A stretch of 47,988 nt of DNA from an uncultured Clostridia bacterium (GTDB taxonomy: Bacteria > Bacillota > Clostridia > UMGS1883), in the NCBI GenBank assembly GCA_934476455.1, contig CAKSNY010000021.1, positions 1 to 47,988 on the forward strand, given 5' to 3'. Positions 1-7,871 of the stretch are shown in pieces. Position 1 is the first letter of the stretch; every line of letters starts with the position of its first letter. The position numbers and the translations under genes are program-made. The notes under the pieces were generated by a model. It was not told the origin of the DNA. It made no database searches and saw nothing but the letters and a program-made list of their open reading frames with translations.

Positions 1-80
1 AACACAGCAGTGGCGTGAAAATCCGGGCAATAAACGTGTTCGGATACTAACACATCTGCTTAAGCCCTTGTTCTCAAACG

Positions 81-134
81 AAAGCTCCGAAAGCGAGCTT
101 TCGGCTTGAAGCGTGTCGACTTTATCGACACGCT
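81..134. repeat. Dispersed palindromic repeat, left copy
   Basis: This stretch contains two hairpins. One has arms 87-94 and 97-104. The other has arms 110-119 and 125-134 with a 5-nt loop. Bases 93-130 (38 nt) are the exact reverse complement of 47878-47915 at the other end of the window. It lies just past the end of the YtxC-like gene, as the other copy lies at the end of the ABC-F gene, so it looks like a dispersed structured repeat at gene 3' ends. Its function is unknown; transcript-end protection or termination would fit. Confidence 0.7.
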
Positions 135-135
135 C

Positions 136-168
136 AGGCGTGCGGCAAAAGTATTTTGCCGCACGCCT
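136..168 (-). terminator. Hairpin after ytxC-like gene
   Basis: A perfect 15-bp stem (136-150 with 154-168, 3-nt loop) starts 2 nt after the stop codon of the YtxC-like gene. The stem is GC-rich at its base with an AAAA/TTTT top. No U-tract follows on the minus strand, so it is a strong transcript-end structure rather than a textbook intrinsic terminator. Confidence 0.6.
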
Positions 169-170
169 CT

Positions 171-872
171 TTAGGGCTGCTTAAACCTTACATCGGAAAA
201 AATTGCTTTAATTGTCTGATAAATTTTTTCGTTTTCTTCATAATCGGCAACCATAATATGCAGCGGTGCAATCGAGATAAGCGCGCTAAGCGCAATATCC
301 TCGTCGGTAAGCCCCTCGGGCGGTGCCGGAAATTCCGAAAAATAAATATCGGTAATATCCCTTTTCTTTCTGTTTAAAATGCGAAGCCGCCCACGCCGTT
401 TGACAAGATACACAGTGTCCTCGCGCGGGCTTTGCACCGAAACAAAAAAACTCAGCATTTCCAAAAACTCGTTATATTCTCTTTCGGCTTCATATTCGTC
501 ATATGCATTAAAACATAAATTGCGCAGTTCGTTTTTATAGTCCGACAGCCTGAAATTTATAAGTCCGCTTAACACAATGCTTTGATTTTCATTAAGGCAG
601 CCTAAAACCTCGTCTGCTATAAGCGCCCGACGTCTGTTGTAATGGATGGCATTTATAACCTCGCCGCTGTCGGGCGATGCCTCGCGCAGTGCAATTGCAC
701 AAACCTCTGCGCGGTCATCTGATAAAAGGTGCGGAAATTCGCTTCTGACAATGCTTTCAATCATACGTTTTTCGCAATTATCCATTATTTCACCGCTTAT
801 CATATCGGCAAACTCCTCCGACCGCATATCCTGCGGCGCTGTTACAACTGCATTAAAATCCAAACAAATCAC
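171..872 (-). CDS. ytxC: YtxC-like sporulation protein
   Basis: This 233-residue protein resembles the putative sporulation protein YtxC family, found in endospore-forming Firmicutes and of unknown biochemical role. The family-like stretch is the middle part, with the pattern INFRLSDY near residues 104-111, an EYNEFLEML segment near 132-140, and the VYLVKRRGRLRILN segment that follows. It has no signal peptide and no clear membrane segment. It is somewhat shorter than the Bacillus protein (about 280 residues). The start is uncertain: the GTG at 872 lies inside an AGAGGTGA ribosome-binding site that would better serve a TTG at 863. It is the last gene of the minus-strand train and lies 9 nt after the GME-fold gene, so the two are probably co-transcribed. 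The family call is from recall of the pattern. Confidence 0.7.
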   Translation of the reverse strand: MICLDFNAVVTAPQDMRSEEFADMISGEIMDNCEKRMIESIVRSEFPHLLSDDRAEVCAIALREASPDSGEVINAIHYNRRRALIADEVLGCLNENQSIVLSGLINFRLSDYKNELRNLCFNAYDEYEAEREYNEFLEMLSFFVSVQSPREDTVYLVKRRGRLRILNRKKRDITDIYFSEFPAPPEGLTDEDIALSALISIAPLHIMVADYEENEKIYQTIKAIFSDVRFKQP

Positions 873-881
873 CTCTTAAAA

Positions 882-1595
882 TTATGTAGTCATCAGAGGT
901 ATTAAAGAGCCTATGTCCAAAAGCGGACCGCTGTGTAAAAACTGTGTGCGTATTCCGCGTTTTTCAAGCTCTTTTAAAAGCGGGAGGTTTTTGGGAACAC
1001 TGCCGTTAAAGAGCAGGGTATCTTTGTCAATCATTGTAACTGCGCCGCCTATAAAGCCGTACGAAAAACCGCCGAGCCTTACAAACGACGAATCTGTAAA
1101 TATTGTGTCAATGCCGTTTTTTTCACAGGCACGCTTAATGGACATATCGCTTGTAAGAATTAAATTTTCGGAAAGTGCGCACATGGAGCATTTGCTGTAG
1201 CCTTGTTTTACGTCAAGCACTGTAAATTTGCTTTCCGAAATTTTTTCTTTTAACACGCTGTCGCATATCTTTGTGTTCATAAAACAATAATTTCCCGCTA
1301 TACCAACATTATATGCAGAGTCCTGCGGGTAGTTACTGCCGAGTGCCGATTTACCGCAGACAACCGAAAAACCGTACGGGGAGAGGGCAGCAGAATAATA
1401 GCCGAACGTATCCGGCGGGCAAACGGCGGTGCGCTCTGAAACAATGCAAATTCCAAGGTCTGCATGGCGCTGCATGGAATACGGCAGGCATTTAATGCGC
1501 GGCGGCGGCACTATAGCCGTACCGGGAACGTCACAGTCTGCAATTAAAAGCGCAACCCTTTTTTGTGGAAGATAGGGCATTTTTATATAGTTCAT
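882..1595 (-). CDS. GME-fold (DUF6873-like) protein of unknown function
   Basis: The 237-residue product resembles a clostridial family with a guanidino-group-modifying enzyme (pentein) fold. That superfamily includes arginine deiminases and amidinotransferases. The conserved-looking features are His44-Ala-Asp46, the GYSKCS segment at 132-137, GFIGGA at 180-185, and a C-terminal DIGSLIPL segment that would close the last propeller blade. The substrate is unknown. It has a good start at ATG 1595 behind GGGTGA. It follows a hairpin at 1613-1640 and precedes the YtxC-like gene with a 9-nt gap, suggesting a two-gene unit fed by read-through or by a weak local promoter. It could be an uncharacterised hydrolase or a non-catalytic member. 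Confidence 0.6.
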   Translation of the reverse strand: MNYIKMPYLPQKRVALLIADCDVPGTAIVPPPRIKCLPYSMQRHADLGICIVSERTAVCPPDTFGYYSAALSPYGFSVVCGKSALGSNYPQDSAYNVGIAGNYCFMNTKICDSVLKEKISESKFTVLDVKQGYSKCSMCALSENLILTSDMSIKRACEKNGIDTIFTDSSFVRLGGFSYGFIGGAVTMIDKDTLLFNGSVPKNLPLLKELEKRGIRTQFLHSGPLLDIGSLIPLMTT

Positions 1596-1612
1596 ATTAT
1601 CACCCGTAAAAT

Positions 1613-1640
1613 TTAAAGGAACCCAATGCGGTTCCTTTAA
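1613..1640 (-). terminator. Hairpin closing the ATP synthase gene train
   Basis: A perfect 11-bp inverted repeat (1613-1623 with 1630-1640, 6-nt loop) sits between the one-TM protein gene and the GME-fold gene. On the minus strand the stem is followed by AAATTTTA, a modest U-tract. It would reduce transcription from the atp genes into the two downstream genes. Confidence 0.6.
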
Positions 1641-1679
1641 TATAATGCCATATTTTTGTTTTAATATTCTGTAAAGCTT

Positions 1680-2342
1680 TTAATAATCTGCAATTTTATT
1701 TGCCAGTTTTATTGCGGCTTTGTAGCCCGGAAGCTGCTCTTTCTGGTCGTCACGCGGGGCGTAACGTATAAGAAGATACATATTGTCCGACTTTATCCCC
1801 AGCTTTTCAAAAAGAGAATTTTTGGAAAGAGGAAGCCCAACCCCCTCTTCACCGGCACACAAAACGCCGTCGGGCAAGTCTTTGCCGTACCAGTCTTTAA
1901 GCGGAGCAAATACGCACGTTTCCATAGAATCCGTTACAAGCTGCTTTGCCTGTGCTTCGTCCAATATATAAATGTATGCTTCATCGGCAGAAAGCGCAAG
2001 CTGAAGCTTGGTTTGCATTGCCATTTCATACTGCGGGTCGTTAGAGTCTGCAAGCGAAAGAACAGAAAAATATAAAAGCTTTTCCCCGTCCTTATTTACG
2101 TCGTCAATAATAGGCGCAAGCTCTTTTATAAGAGAAGACTGTGTCTCCTCCGTAAAGGCATATCCGCCGGCATAAGTAAGTGTAAGGTCATAGCGCGGTG
2201 CAGTGACCTTTTGATATATTGTTACGGTAATTGCCAGAATTATAAAAACCGCAGCTATCGTGTGCCATTTGTAATACATCCAAAAATATTCCCACCATGC
2301 TTTTGTAAAACGCTTGGGAACAACACCGTATTTTTCAGCCAT
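1680..2342 (-). CDS. One-TM protein of unknown function
   Basis: I do not recognise this protein. The chosen start gives about 220 residues: an N-terminal cytoplasmic stretch rich in Trp, Tyr and Lys, one membrane segment at about residues 28-46, and a soluble domain that should face the outside. No lipobox or cleavable signal is visible. An ATG at 2360 would overlap atpC by 14 nt. The in-frame ATG at 2342 has AGGTGA directly upstream and follows the atpC stop, so I prefer it. The tight spacing puts it in the ATP synthase operon, but its sequence gives no direct link to ATP synthesis. Confidence 0.7.
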   Translation of the reverse strand: MAEKYGVVPKRFTKAWWEYFWMYYKWHTIAAVFIILAITVTIYQKVTAPRYDLTLTYAGGYAFTEETQSSLIKELAPIIDDVNKDGEKLLYFSVLSLADSNDPQYEMAMQTKLQLALSADEAYIYILDEAQAKQLVTDSMETCVFAPLKDWYGKDLPDGVLCAGEEGVGLPLSKNSLFEKLGIKSDNMYLLIRYAPRDDQKEQLPGYKAAIKLANKIADY

Positions 2343-2346
2343 CGGT

Positions 2347-2745
2347 TCACCTGCTTTCATATGCGTTTATGCGCGCTAAAGACTTTTTCAGCTTTATTTC
2401 GGCAAGGCGCATTTCATAGTCCGACTTATGCTCGGATATTCTGTCTTGTGCTTTTTTCTGCGCACGGTGCGCACGTTCAATATCTATGTCATCGCTCCAT
2501 TCAAAGGTAGAAGCAACCACGCGCACGCAGCCGTCCATAACAGAGAGCATCCCGCCGGCACAGGCGGCTTTTCTCTCGCCGCTTTCCGTAAATACACGTG
2601 CAACGCCTATATCAAGGGGTACAACGTAATTTATGTGGCGCGCAAGTATACAAACGTCACCCTCTGTCGTGCGGACTATAATTTTATTTGCTTCGCCGTC
2701 AAAAAGCGAACCGTCCGGCGTTACTATCTGAAGCGAAAAGTTCAT
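2347..2745 (-). CDS. atpC: F1Fo ATP synthase epsilon subunit
   Basis: Epsilon belongs to the central stalk of F1, where it couples rotation to catalysis and can inhibit ATP hydrolysis. The 132-residue product starts NFSLQIVTPDG, the usual beginning of the N-terminal beta-sandwich. The segment GDVCILARHINYVVPL replaces the common GxxGILPGHAPLV block. Residues from about 90 to the end form the basic two-helix C-terminal domain. A longer reading frame starts at 2784, but that extension overlaps atpD, and ATG 2745 has AGAGGTGAG in front. It follows atpD with a 4-nt gap and is the last F1 gene. Confidence 0.95.
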   Translation of the reverse strand: MNFSLQIVTPDGSLFDGEANKIIVRTTEGDVCILARHINYVVPLDIGVARVFTESGERKAACAGGMLSVMDGCVRVVASTFEWSDDIDIERAHRAQKKAQDRISEHKSDYEMRLAEIKLKKSLARINAYESR

Positions 2746-2749
2746 TATC

Positions 2750-4144
2750 TCACCTCTTTTTGGCTTTTTCCACTGCCTCGTCAATCGAGCCTACGAAAAG
2801 AAAAGCCGACTCGGGCAAATCATCGTGCTTGCCCTCAATAATTTCCTTAAAACCGCGTATGGTTTCTTTGATGGGTACATATTTTCCTTTGTAGCCCGTA
2901 AACTGCTCCGCAACGGAAAACGGCTGCGACAAAAAGCGCTGAACCTTTCTTGCACGGTTTACGGTAAGCTTGTCACCGTCGCTAAGCTCGTCCATACCCA
3001 TAATTGCAATTATATCCTGAAGCTCTTCATAGCGCTGAAGCATTTTTTGCACGGCACGCGCCGTTTCGTAGTGTTCACGCCCCACAACGTCCGGTGTAAG
3101 TATGCGTGAGGTGGAATCCAGCGGGTCAACTGCCGGATATATACCCTGTGATGCGATTTTACGCGAAAGCACCGTTGTGGCGTCCAGATGGGCAAACGTT
3201 GTTGCCGGCGCGGGGTCTGTTAAGTCGTCCGCCGGAACATAAACCGCCTGAACAGAGGTGATAGACCCCTTCTTTGTAGAGGTTATTCTCTCTTGCAGAG
3301 CGCCCATTTCCGTTGCAAGCGTAGGCTGATATCCGACCGCAGACGGCATACGCCCCAAAAGCGCGGAAACCTCGCTTCCCGCCTGAGTAAACCTGAATAT
3401 ATTATCGATAAACAAAAGCACGTCCTGCCCCTCACGGTCGCGGAAATACTCTGCCATTGTAAGCCCTGAGAGGGCAACCCTCATTCTTGCTCCCGGCGGC
3501 TCGTTCATCTGCCCGTATACAAGTGCGGTTTTGTTGATAACGCCCGATTCTTTCATTTCGTTGTACAGGTCGTTACCCTCACGCGTACGCTCGCCCACAC
3601 CTGTGAACACGCTAAGACCGCCGTGTTCTTTGGCAACGTTATTTATAAGCTCCATTATAAGCACGGTTTTTCCTACGCCGGCACCGCCGAAAAGACCGAT
3701 TTTTCCGCCCTTTGCGTACGGGCATATAAGGTCAACAACCTTAATTCCCGTTTCCAGTATCTCGGTTGTGCTTTCCTGTTCGTCATAGCCGGGGGACGGA
3801 CGGTGTATCTCCCATCTTTCTTTAGCGTCCGGTGCGGGGAGGCTATCTACCGGCTCTCCCAAAAGGTTAAAGATTCTTCCCAGGGTGCAGTCGCCCACAG
3901 GTACGCTTATGCCCTTTTGTGTGTCGATTGCCTCCGTTCCGCGAACAAGCCCGTCGGTAGAGCTCATCGCTATACAGCGCGCTACATCATCGCCTATAAG
4001 CTGGGCTACCTCTGCAACAATTGTTCTGCCCTTAAGCGGGATTTCTATCGCGTTAAGAAGATTGGGGAGAGAACCGCTCTCAAATTTAATATCAAGAACA
4101 GGCCCGATAACAGCAATTACCTTGCCTTTGTTTAAGTTTGACAT
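2750..4144 (-). CDS. atpD: F1Fo ATP synthase beta subunit
   Basis: This is the catalytic subunit of F1, which makes ATP from ADP and phosphate at three sites per complex on the cytoplasmic face. It has 464 residues, the usual length. The Walker A motif GGAGVGKT lies at about 153-160, followed by the GERTREGNDLY block that carries the catalytic glutamate and arginine, the LLFIDNIFRF Walker B region, and SALLGRMPSAVGYQPTL. The start at ATG 4144 is preceded by AAAGGATG; the longer frame to 4174 lacks this support and would overlap atpG. It lies between atpG and atpC in the standard order. Confidence 0.98.
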   Translation of the reverse strand: MSNLNKGKVIAVIGPVLDIKFESGSLPNLLNAIEIPLKGRTIVAEVAQLIGDDVARCIAMSSTDGLVRGTEAIDTQKGISVPVGDCTLGRIFNLLGEPVDSLPAPDAKERWEIHRPSPGYDEQESTTEILETGIKVVDLICPYAKGGKIGLFGGAGVGKTVLIMELINNVAKEHGGLSVFTGVGERTREGNDLYNEMKESGVINKTALVYGQMNEPPGARMRVALSGLTMAEYFRDREGQDVLLFIDNIFRFTQAGSEVSALLGRMPSAVGYQPTLATEMGALQERITSTKKGSITSVQAVYVPADDLTDPAPATTFAHLDATTVLSRKIASQGIYPAVDPLDSTSRILTPDVVGREHYETARAVQKMLQRYEELQDIIAIMGMDELSDGDKLTVNRARKVQRFLSQPFSVAEQFTGYKGKYVPIKETIRGFKEIIEGKHDDLPESAFLFVGSIDEAVEKAKKR

Positions 4145-4160
4145 CTTATCATCCTTTCTG

Positions 4161-4988
4161 TCAGGAACCGGCAACGATTTCCGTAAGCTCCTGCGTGATG
4201 GCTGCCTGACGTGCGCGGTTGTACTTTAAAGAAAGCTCGTTTATAATTTCACCGGCGTTGTCGGTAGCGTTCTCCATTGCTGTGCGCCGCGCACTCAGCT
4301 CGGACGCAAGCGATTCGCACAAGGCGCCGTATACAATGCCCGCAATATAGTGCGGAACAATCTTTTCAAAAAGCACCTCGGGCGATGGGTCATATTCGAT
4401 AAGGTTTTTGCTTTTTTTTATTTCGCCGTTTGAAATAATCGGCAAAATTTCCTTTTGTGACGGGGTTTGCGTAAGAACATTTACAAACCCGGTATAGTAA
4501 ATATCAAGTGTTGAAAATTCTTCCCTTAAAAAAGCCTCACACAGCGAATGACCTATGGTATTGCAGTCGGATATGCTTATATCTGCCGCCGTTTCATACT
4601 CTTTTGTAAAAAAGGTAACATCTTCGGAGGAGAATTTCTCGGTCACTTTCTTTCCGATAGGGAAAATTATATCACCGCTTTTAAAATTCACCGATTTAAA
4701 GAGGTTTATATTATACCCCCCGGCAAGTCCGCGGTCGCCCGCTATTATTATATGGCATGCACGGCCGCCGTCTTTGGGTACACGTGTAAACGGCGAGGAA
4801 AAGTCGCGGTTATTTTGCTCTATTTCCTTTAAGGCTTCGCACAGCGTTTCAAAAAAGGGGCGGCTTTTTTCGATGCGCTCCTTCGCGCTGCGAAGCTTGC
4901 CTGTTGCGACAAGTTCCATAGCCTTTGTAATCTGGCGTGTGTTTTCCACACTTTTTATTCTGTTTTTTACACTTTTCATTGAGGGCAT
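4161..4988 (-). CDS. atpG: F1Fo ATP synthase gamma subunit
   Basis: Gamma is the rotating central shaft of F1. The 275-residue product opens MKSVKNRIKSVENTRQITKAMELVA, the conserved N-terminal helix pattern (start segment at residues 4-28), and ends with the matching C-terminal helix carrying YNRARQAAITQELTEIVAG. The two helices form the coiled-coil axle. The middle domain is more divergent and about as long as in other bacteria. The start at 4988 has GAGGTGA upstream. It lies between atpA and atpD with short gaps, so it is translated from the same message. Confidence 0.97.
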   Translation of the reverse strand: MPSMKSVKNRIKSVENTRQITKAMELVATGKLRSAKERIEKSRPFFETLCEALKEIEQNNRDFSSPFTRVPKDGGRACHIIIAGDRGLAGGYNINLFKSVNFKSGDIIFPIGKKVTEKFSSEDVTFFTKEYETAADISISDCNTIGHSLCEAFLREEFSTLDIYYTGFVNVLTQTPSQKEILPIISNGEIKKSKNLIEYDPSPEVLFEKIVPHYIAGIVYGALCESLASELSARRTAMENATDNAGEIINELSLKYNRARQAAITQELTEIVAGS

Positions 4989-4999
4989 AATACGTCACC

Positions 5000-6514
5000 T
5001 CACTTGCCTGCAAGGAAGCTTTCGCGGCATTCCTCTATTGCTTTTATAAGAAGCGCTTCATTTTCGGGTGAAAGCTCGCCCGTTTCATTTATACCCTTGG
5101 CAATATCGGGATAGTTTGCCTGTGCGTATGCAAACAGCTCGCGCTCAAACTCGTGTACATCCGAAACTTTTACAGGCGCAAGATAGTCGTTTATTACGGC
5201 GTATATAATCATAACCTGGTCGCAAACGCTTACGGGCGCATTTTTCTCCTGCTTCAAAACCTCTACAATTCGCTCGCCCTGTGCAAGGCGGGTTTTCGTG
5301 TCCTCGTCAAGGTCGCTGCCGAACTGAGCAAACGCCTGAAGCTCGCGGTACTGTGAATAGGCAAGCTTAAGCTTGCCCGAAACCTTTTTCATAGCCTTTA
5401 TCTGCGCATTTCCGCCGACACGGCTTACGCTTATACCGGGATTTACGGCAGGCATAATTCCGGAATGGAAAAGCTCTGTTTCAAGGAATATCTGACCGTC
5501 TGTAATGGAAATAACGTTTGTCGGGATATATGCCGAAACATCGCCCGCCTGTGTTTCAATTACGGGAAGCGCCGTAAGCGAGCCGCCGCCGTATTCGGGA
5601 GAAAGCCGCGCTGCACGTTCCAAAAGCCTTGAATGAAGGTAGAACACATCGCCGGGGTAGGCTTCACGTCCCGGCGGACGGCGTATAAGAAGCGACAGTG
5701 CGCGGTAGCTTACCGCGTGCTTTGACAGGTCATCGTAAACAATCAGTACATCGCGTCCTTTATGCATAAAGTATTCGCCCATAGTACAGCCCGAATACGG
5801 CGATATATACTGAAGCGGCGCAGGTTCGCTTGCGGTAGCCGCAACAACAATGGTGTAATCCATAGCGCCGTTTTTCTCAAGCGTATCAACTATTTGTGCA
5901 ACCGTTGACTTTTTCTGACCGATTGCAACGTAAACGCATATTATGCCGTTTCCGCGCTGGTTTATTATAGTATCTATACCGATGGTGGATTTACCCGTCT
6001 GGCGGTCGCCTATTATAAGCTCACGCTGACCGCGCCCTATAGGTATCATCGAATCGATTGCTTTAATACCCGTTTGCAGCGGAACACTTACGGATTTTCT
6101 TTCGATTATTCCGGGAGCGGGGGATTCTATCGGGCTGTACTTTTCAGCCTTTATATCTCCTTTGCCGTCAATCGGCTGCCCGAGCGCGTTTACAACACGC
6201 CCTATAAGCCCCTCGCCTACGGGTACGCTTACAACATTTCCGGTACGTTTAACAATATCGCCCTCGCGTATGCCCTCGCTTTCGCCAAGCATTACAAGGC
6301 TTACGGTTTCCTCCTCAAGGTTAAGCGCCATTGCTTCCGTGCCGTTTGCAAATTCCACAAGCTCGTTTGCCATACAGTTGTCAAGCCCTTTAATCTTTGC
6401 AATACCGTCGCCGATTTCAATCACGTAACCGGTTTCGCTTTGCTGTGTCTTGTTTGAATAATTTTTAATCTGGTCTTTTATAACCTTGCTGATATCAGCA
6501 GATTTAAGCTGCAT
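5000..6514 (-). CDS. atpA: F1Fo ATP synthase alpha subunit
   Basis: Alpha forms the alternating non-catalytic nucleotide sites of the F1 hexamer. The protein has 504 residues, the normal length. The Walker A motif GDRQTGKS is at 169-176. The arginine-finger region follows in NVISITDGQIFLETELF and the SVSRVGGNAQIKAMK block. The C-terminal helical domain is complete. The start at ATG 6514 has GAGGGTG upstream. It lies between atpH and atpG with a short gap on each side. Confidence 0.98.
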   Translation of the reverse strand: MQLKSADISKVIKDQIKNYSNKTQQSETGYVIEIGDGIAKIKGLDNCMANELVEFANGTEAMALNLEEETVSLVMLGESEGIREGDIVKRTGNVVSVPVGEGLIGRVVNALGQPIDGKGDIKAEKYSPIESPAPGIIERKSVSVPLQTGIKAIDSMIPIGRGQRELIIGDRQTGKSTIGIDTIINQRGNGIICVYVAIGQKKSTVAQIVDTLEKNGAMDYTIVVAATASEPAPLQYISPYSGCTMGEYFMHKGRDVLIVYDDLSKHAVSYRALSLLIRRPPGREAYPGDVFYLHSRLLERAARLSPEYGGGSLTALPVIETQAGDVSAYIPTNVISITDGQIFLETELFHSGIMPAVNPGISVSRVGGNAQIKAMKKVSGKLKLAYSQYRELQAFAQFGSDLDEDTKTRLAQGERIVEVLKQEKNAPVSVCDQVMIIYAVINDYLAPVKVSDVHEFERELFAYAQANYPDIAKGINETGELSPENEALLIKAIEECRESFLAGK

Positions 6515-6529
6515 TTTTTCACCCTCAAT

Positions 6530-7054
6530 CTATTTTAGGCTGCTCCTTAAGGCGTTAAGCCTTGAAAGCACGCTTGCATCCGTTTGGGAATTTTCACTCT
6601 TTATCACTATTCCGCCTATAATGCTTTTATCCACGGTTTCGGAAAGAATAACTTTCTTTCCGTATTCGTTTTCAAGCTTTTTTATAAGCCGTGTACGCTG
6701 GTCGTCGCTGAGCGTACGTGCGGTAATTGCGGTAATGCGCGTGATGTTGTTTTTCTTTTCGTATGCTTTTTCGTATTCTTTCACACATTCAATGAAGAGA
6801 TGTGTGTATCTTTTTTCACAAAGAATTTTTAAAAAATTAAGCACATACATATGGGCGCCCGAAAAAGCGGTATCTATCAGCGAAAGCCTTTCGTCAAGCG
6901 AAACCGCGGGGGAATCCAAAAGAGAGCTGTACCCCGCATTTTCCTTAAAAAGCGCCGCCGCCGTTTTAAGCTCGTCCAGGATTTCTTTTTCCAAGCCTTC
7001 GTCACAGGCAAGCGAAAACATCGACAATCCGTAAACGTGTGCATCACTGTTCAT
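6530..7054 (-). CDS. atpH: F1Fo ATP synthase delta subunit
   Basis: Delta links the top of F1 to the b-subunit stator stalk. The product is about 174 residues, typical for the family. It has an N-terminal six-helix domain and the conserved C-terminal pattern around DKSIIGGIVIKSENSQTDASVLSRL. A GTG at 7063 is also in frame; ATG 7054 is preferred as the commoner start codon. Either choice overlaps the end of atpF (stop at 7044), which suggests translational coupling of the two stator subunits. Confidence 0.93.
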   Translation of the reverse strand: MNSDAHVYGLSMFSLACDEGLEKEILDELKTAAALFKENAGYSSLLDSPAVSLDERLSLIDTAFSGAHMYVLNFLKILCEKRYTHLFIECVKEYEKAYEKKNNITRITAITARTLSDDQRTRLIKKLENEYGKKVILSETVDKSIIGGIVIKSENSQTDASVLSRLNALRSSLK

Positions 7055-7547
7055 CCTTGCCACCCGAGCTTATATACTCCTCAACAAGCCTTTCATAATC
7101 GCTTTCGTTTATATCGCGCTCGATTATTTTTTGCGCGGCGTCCACTGCAAGAGAGGCAATGCTGCCTTTAACCTCGTCAACGGCAGCTTTTCTTTCGCGC
7201 TCAATTTCGCTTTCTGCCTTTTTAAGCATTGCCGACGCCTTTTCGGAAGCGTCCGAAATTATACGGTCGCCCTCCTTGTTGGCACGCCCTTGGGCATCTT
7301 TTACGATTTGGCTTGCTTCTTCGCGCGCGGAGGAAAGCTTTTTTGTGTATTCCTCTTTAAGGCTCTGCGCCTCATTCTTTGCGTTTTCCGCATTTTCGTA
7401 CATTGCGTGTACTTCATTTTCACGCTCTTTCATAACGTTTACAATAGGCTTGAAGAGCAGCTTTTTCATTATCAGAAAAAGTATAAGAAGGTTTACCCAT
7501 GTAAAAATAAGCTCCCATGTGTCAAGCGACACAAATTCCATAGTCAT
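7044..7547 (-). CDS. atpF: F1Fo ATP synthase b subunit
   Basis: Subunit b anchors the stator in the membrane and holds delta and F1 still. The 167-residue product has one N-terminal membrane segment (about residues 10-30) and then a long charged, Ala/Glu/Lys-rich coiled coil to the C-terminus, where IIERDINESDYERLVEEYI is a delta-binding type tail. The start at 7547 has AAGGAGG 8 nt upstream. There is one b gene only, as expected for a homodimeric stalk. It overlaps atpH. Confidence 0.95.
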   Translation of the reverse strand: MTMEFVSLDTWELIFTWVNLLILFLIMKKLLFKPIVNVMKERENEVHAMYENAENAKNEAQSLKEEYTKKLSSAREEASQIVKDAQGRANKEGDRIISDASEKASAMLKKAESEIERERKAAVDEVKGSIASLAVDAAQKIIERDINESDYERLVEEYISSGGKDEQ

Positions 7548-7582
7548 ACAAAATACCTCCTTTGCGGTAAATTCCCTTTAAA

Positions 7583-7834
7583 TCAGATAAGGGGATTTGC
7601 AAAGAGAAGTATAAGCGCTACAACAAGACCGTAAATACCGGTAGATTCGGCAACGGCACAGCCTAAAAGCATGGTTGTGGTAATATCGCTCTTTGCCTCG
7701 GGCTGGCGTCCTACGGACTCTGCCGCTCTGCCGGCTGCATAACCCTGACCTATTCCGGGTCCGATACCTGCTATCATTGCAAGCCCTGCACCCACTGCCG
7801 ATGCTGCGCGGATAATTGCTTCTGTAAGTTCCAT
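7583..7834 (-). CDS. atpE: F1Fo ATP synthase c subunit, Na+-type ligand set
   Basis: Subunit c forms the membrane rotor ring that carries the coupling ion. The 83-residue hairpin protein has a first helix with GIGPGIGQGYAAG and a second helix with AVAESTGIYGLV. Gln30, Val61, Glu63, Ser64 and Tyr68 match in spacing and identity the Na+ site of the Ilyobacter tartaricus c subunit (Gln32, Val63, Glu65, Ser66, Tyr70). This predicts a Na+-coupled enzyme; ion specificity remains an inference. The start is ATG 7834 behind GGAGG; the TTG at 7849 lies inside that ribosome-binding region. It is flanked by atpB and atpF. Confidence 0.96.
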   Translation of the reverse strand: MELTEAIIRAASAVGAGLAMIAGIGPGIGQGYAAGRAAESVGRQPEAKSDITTTMLLGCAVAESTGIYGLVVALILLFANPLI

Positions 7835-7871
7835 AACTGTTACCTCCAAAAATTATATAAATTTTAATTTA

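Noticed and set aside
1..80. Partial gene at the left edge
   Set aside because: No open frame with recognisable sequence was found; only repeat-like sequence follows.
1641..1679. Promoter for the GME-fold and ytxC-like genes
   Set aside because: A TTTACA box has only a poor -10 match (TATGGC) at 17 nt, and the hairpin lies downstream, so it is not convincing.
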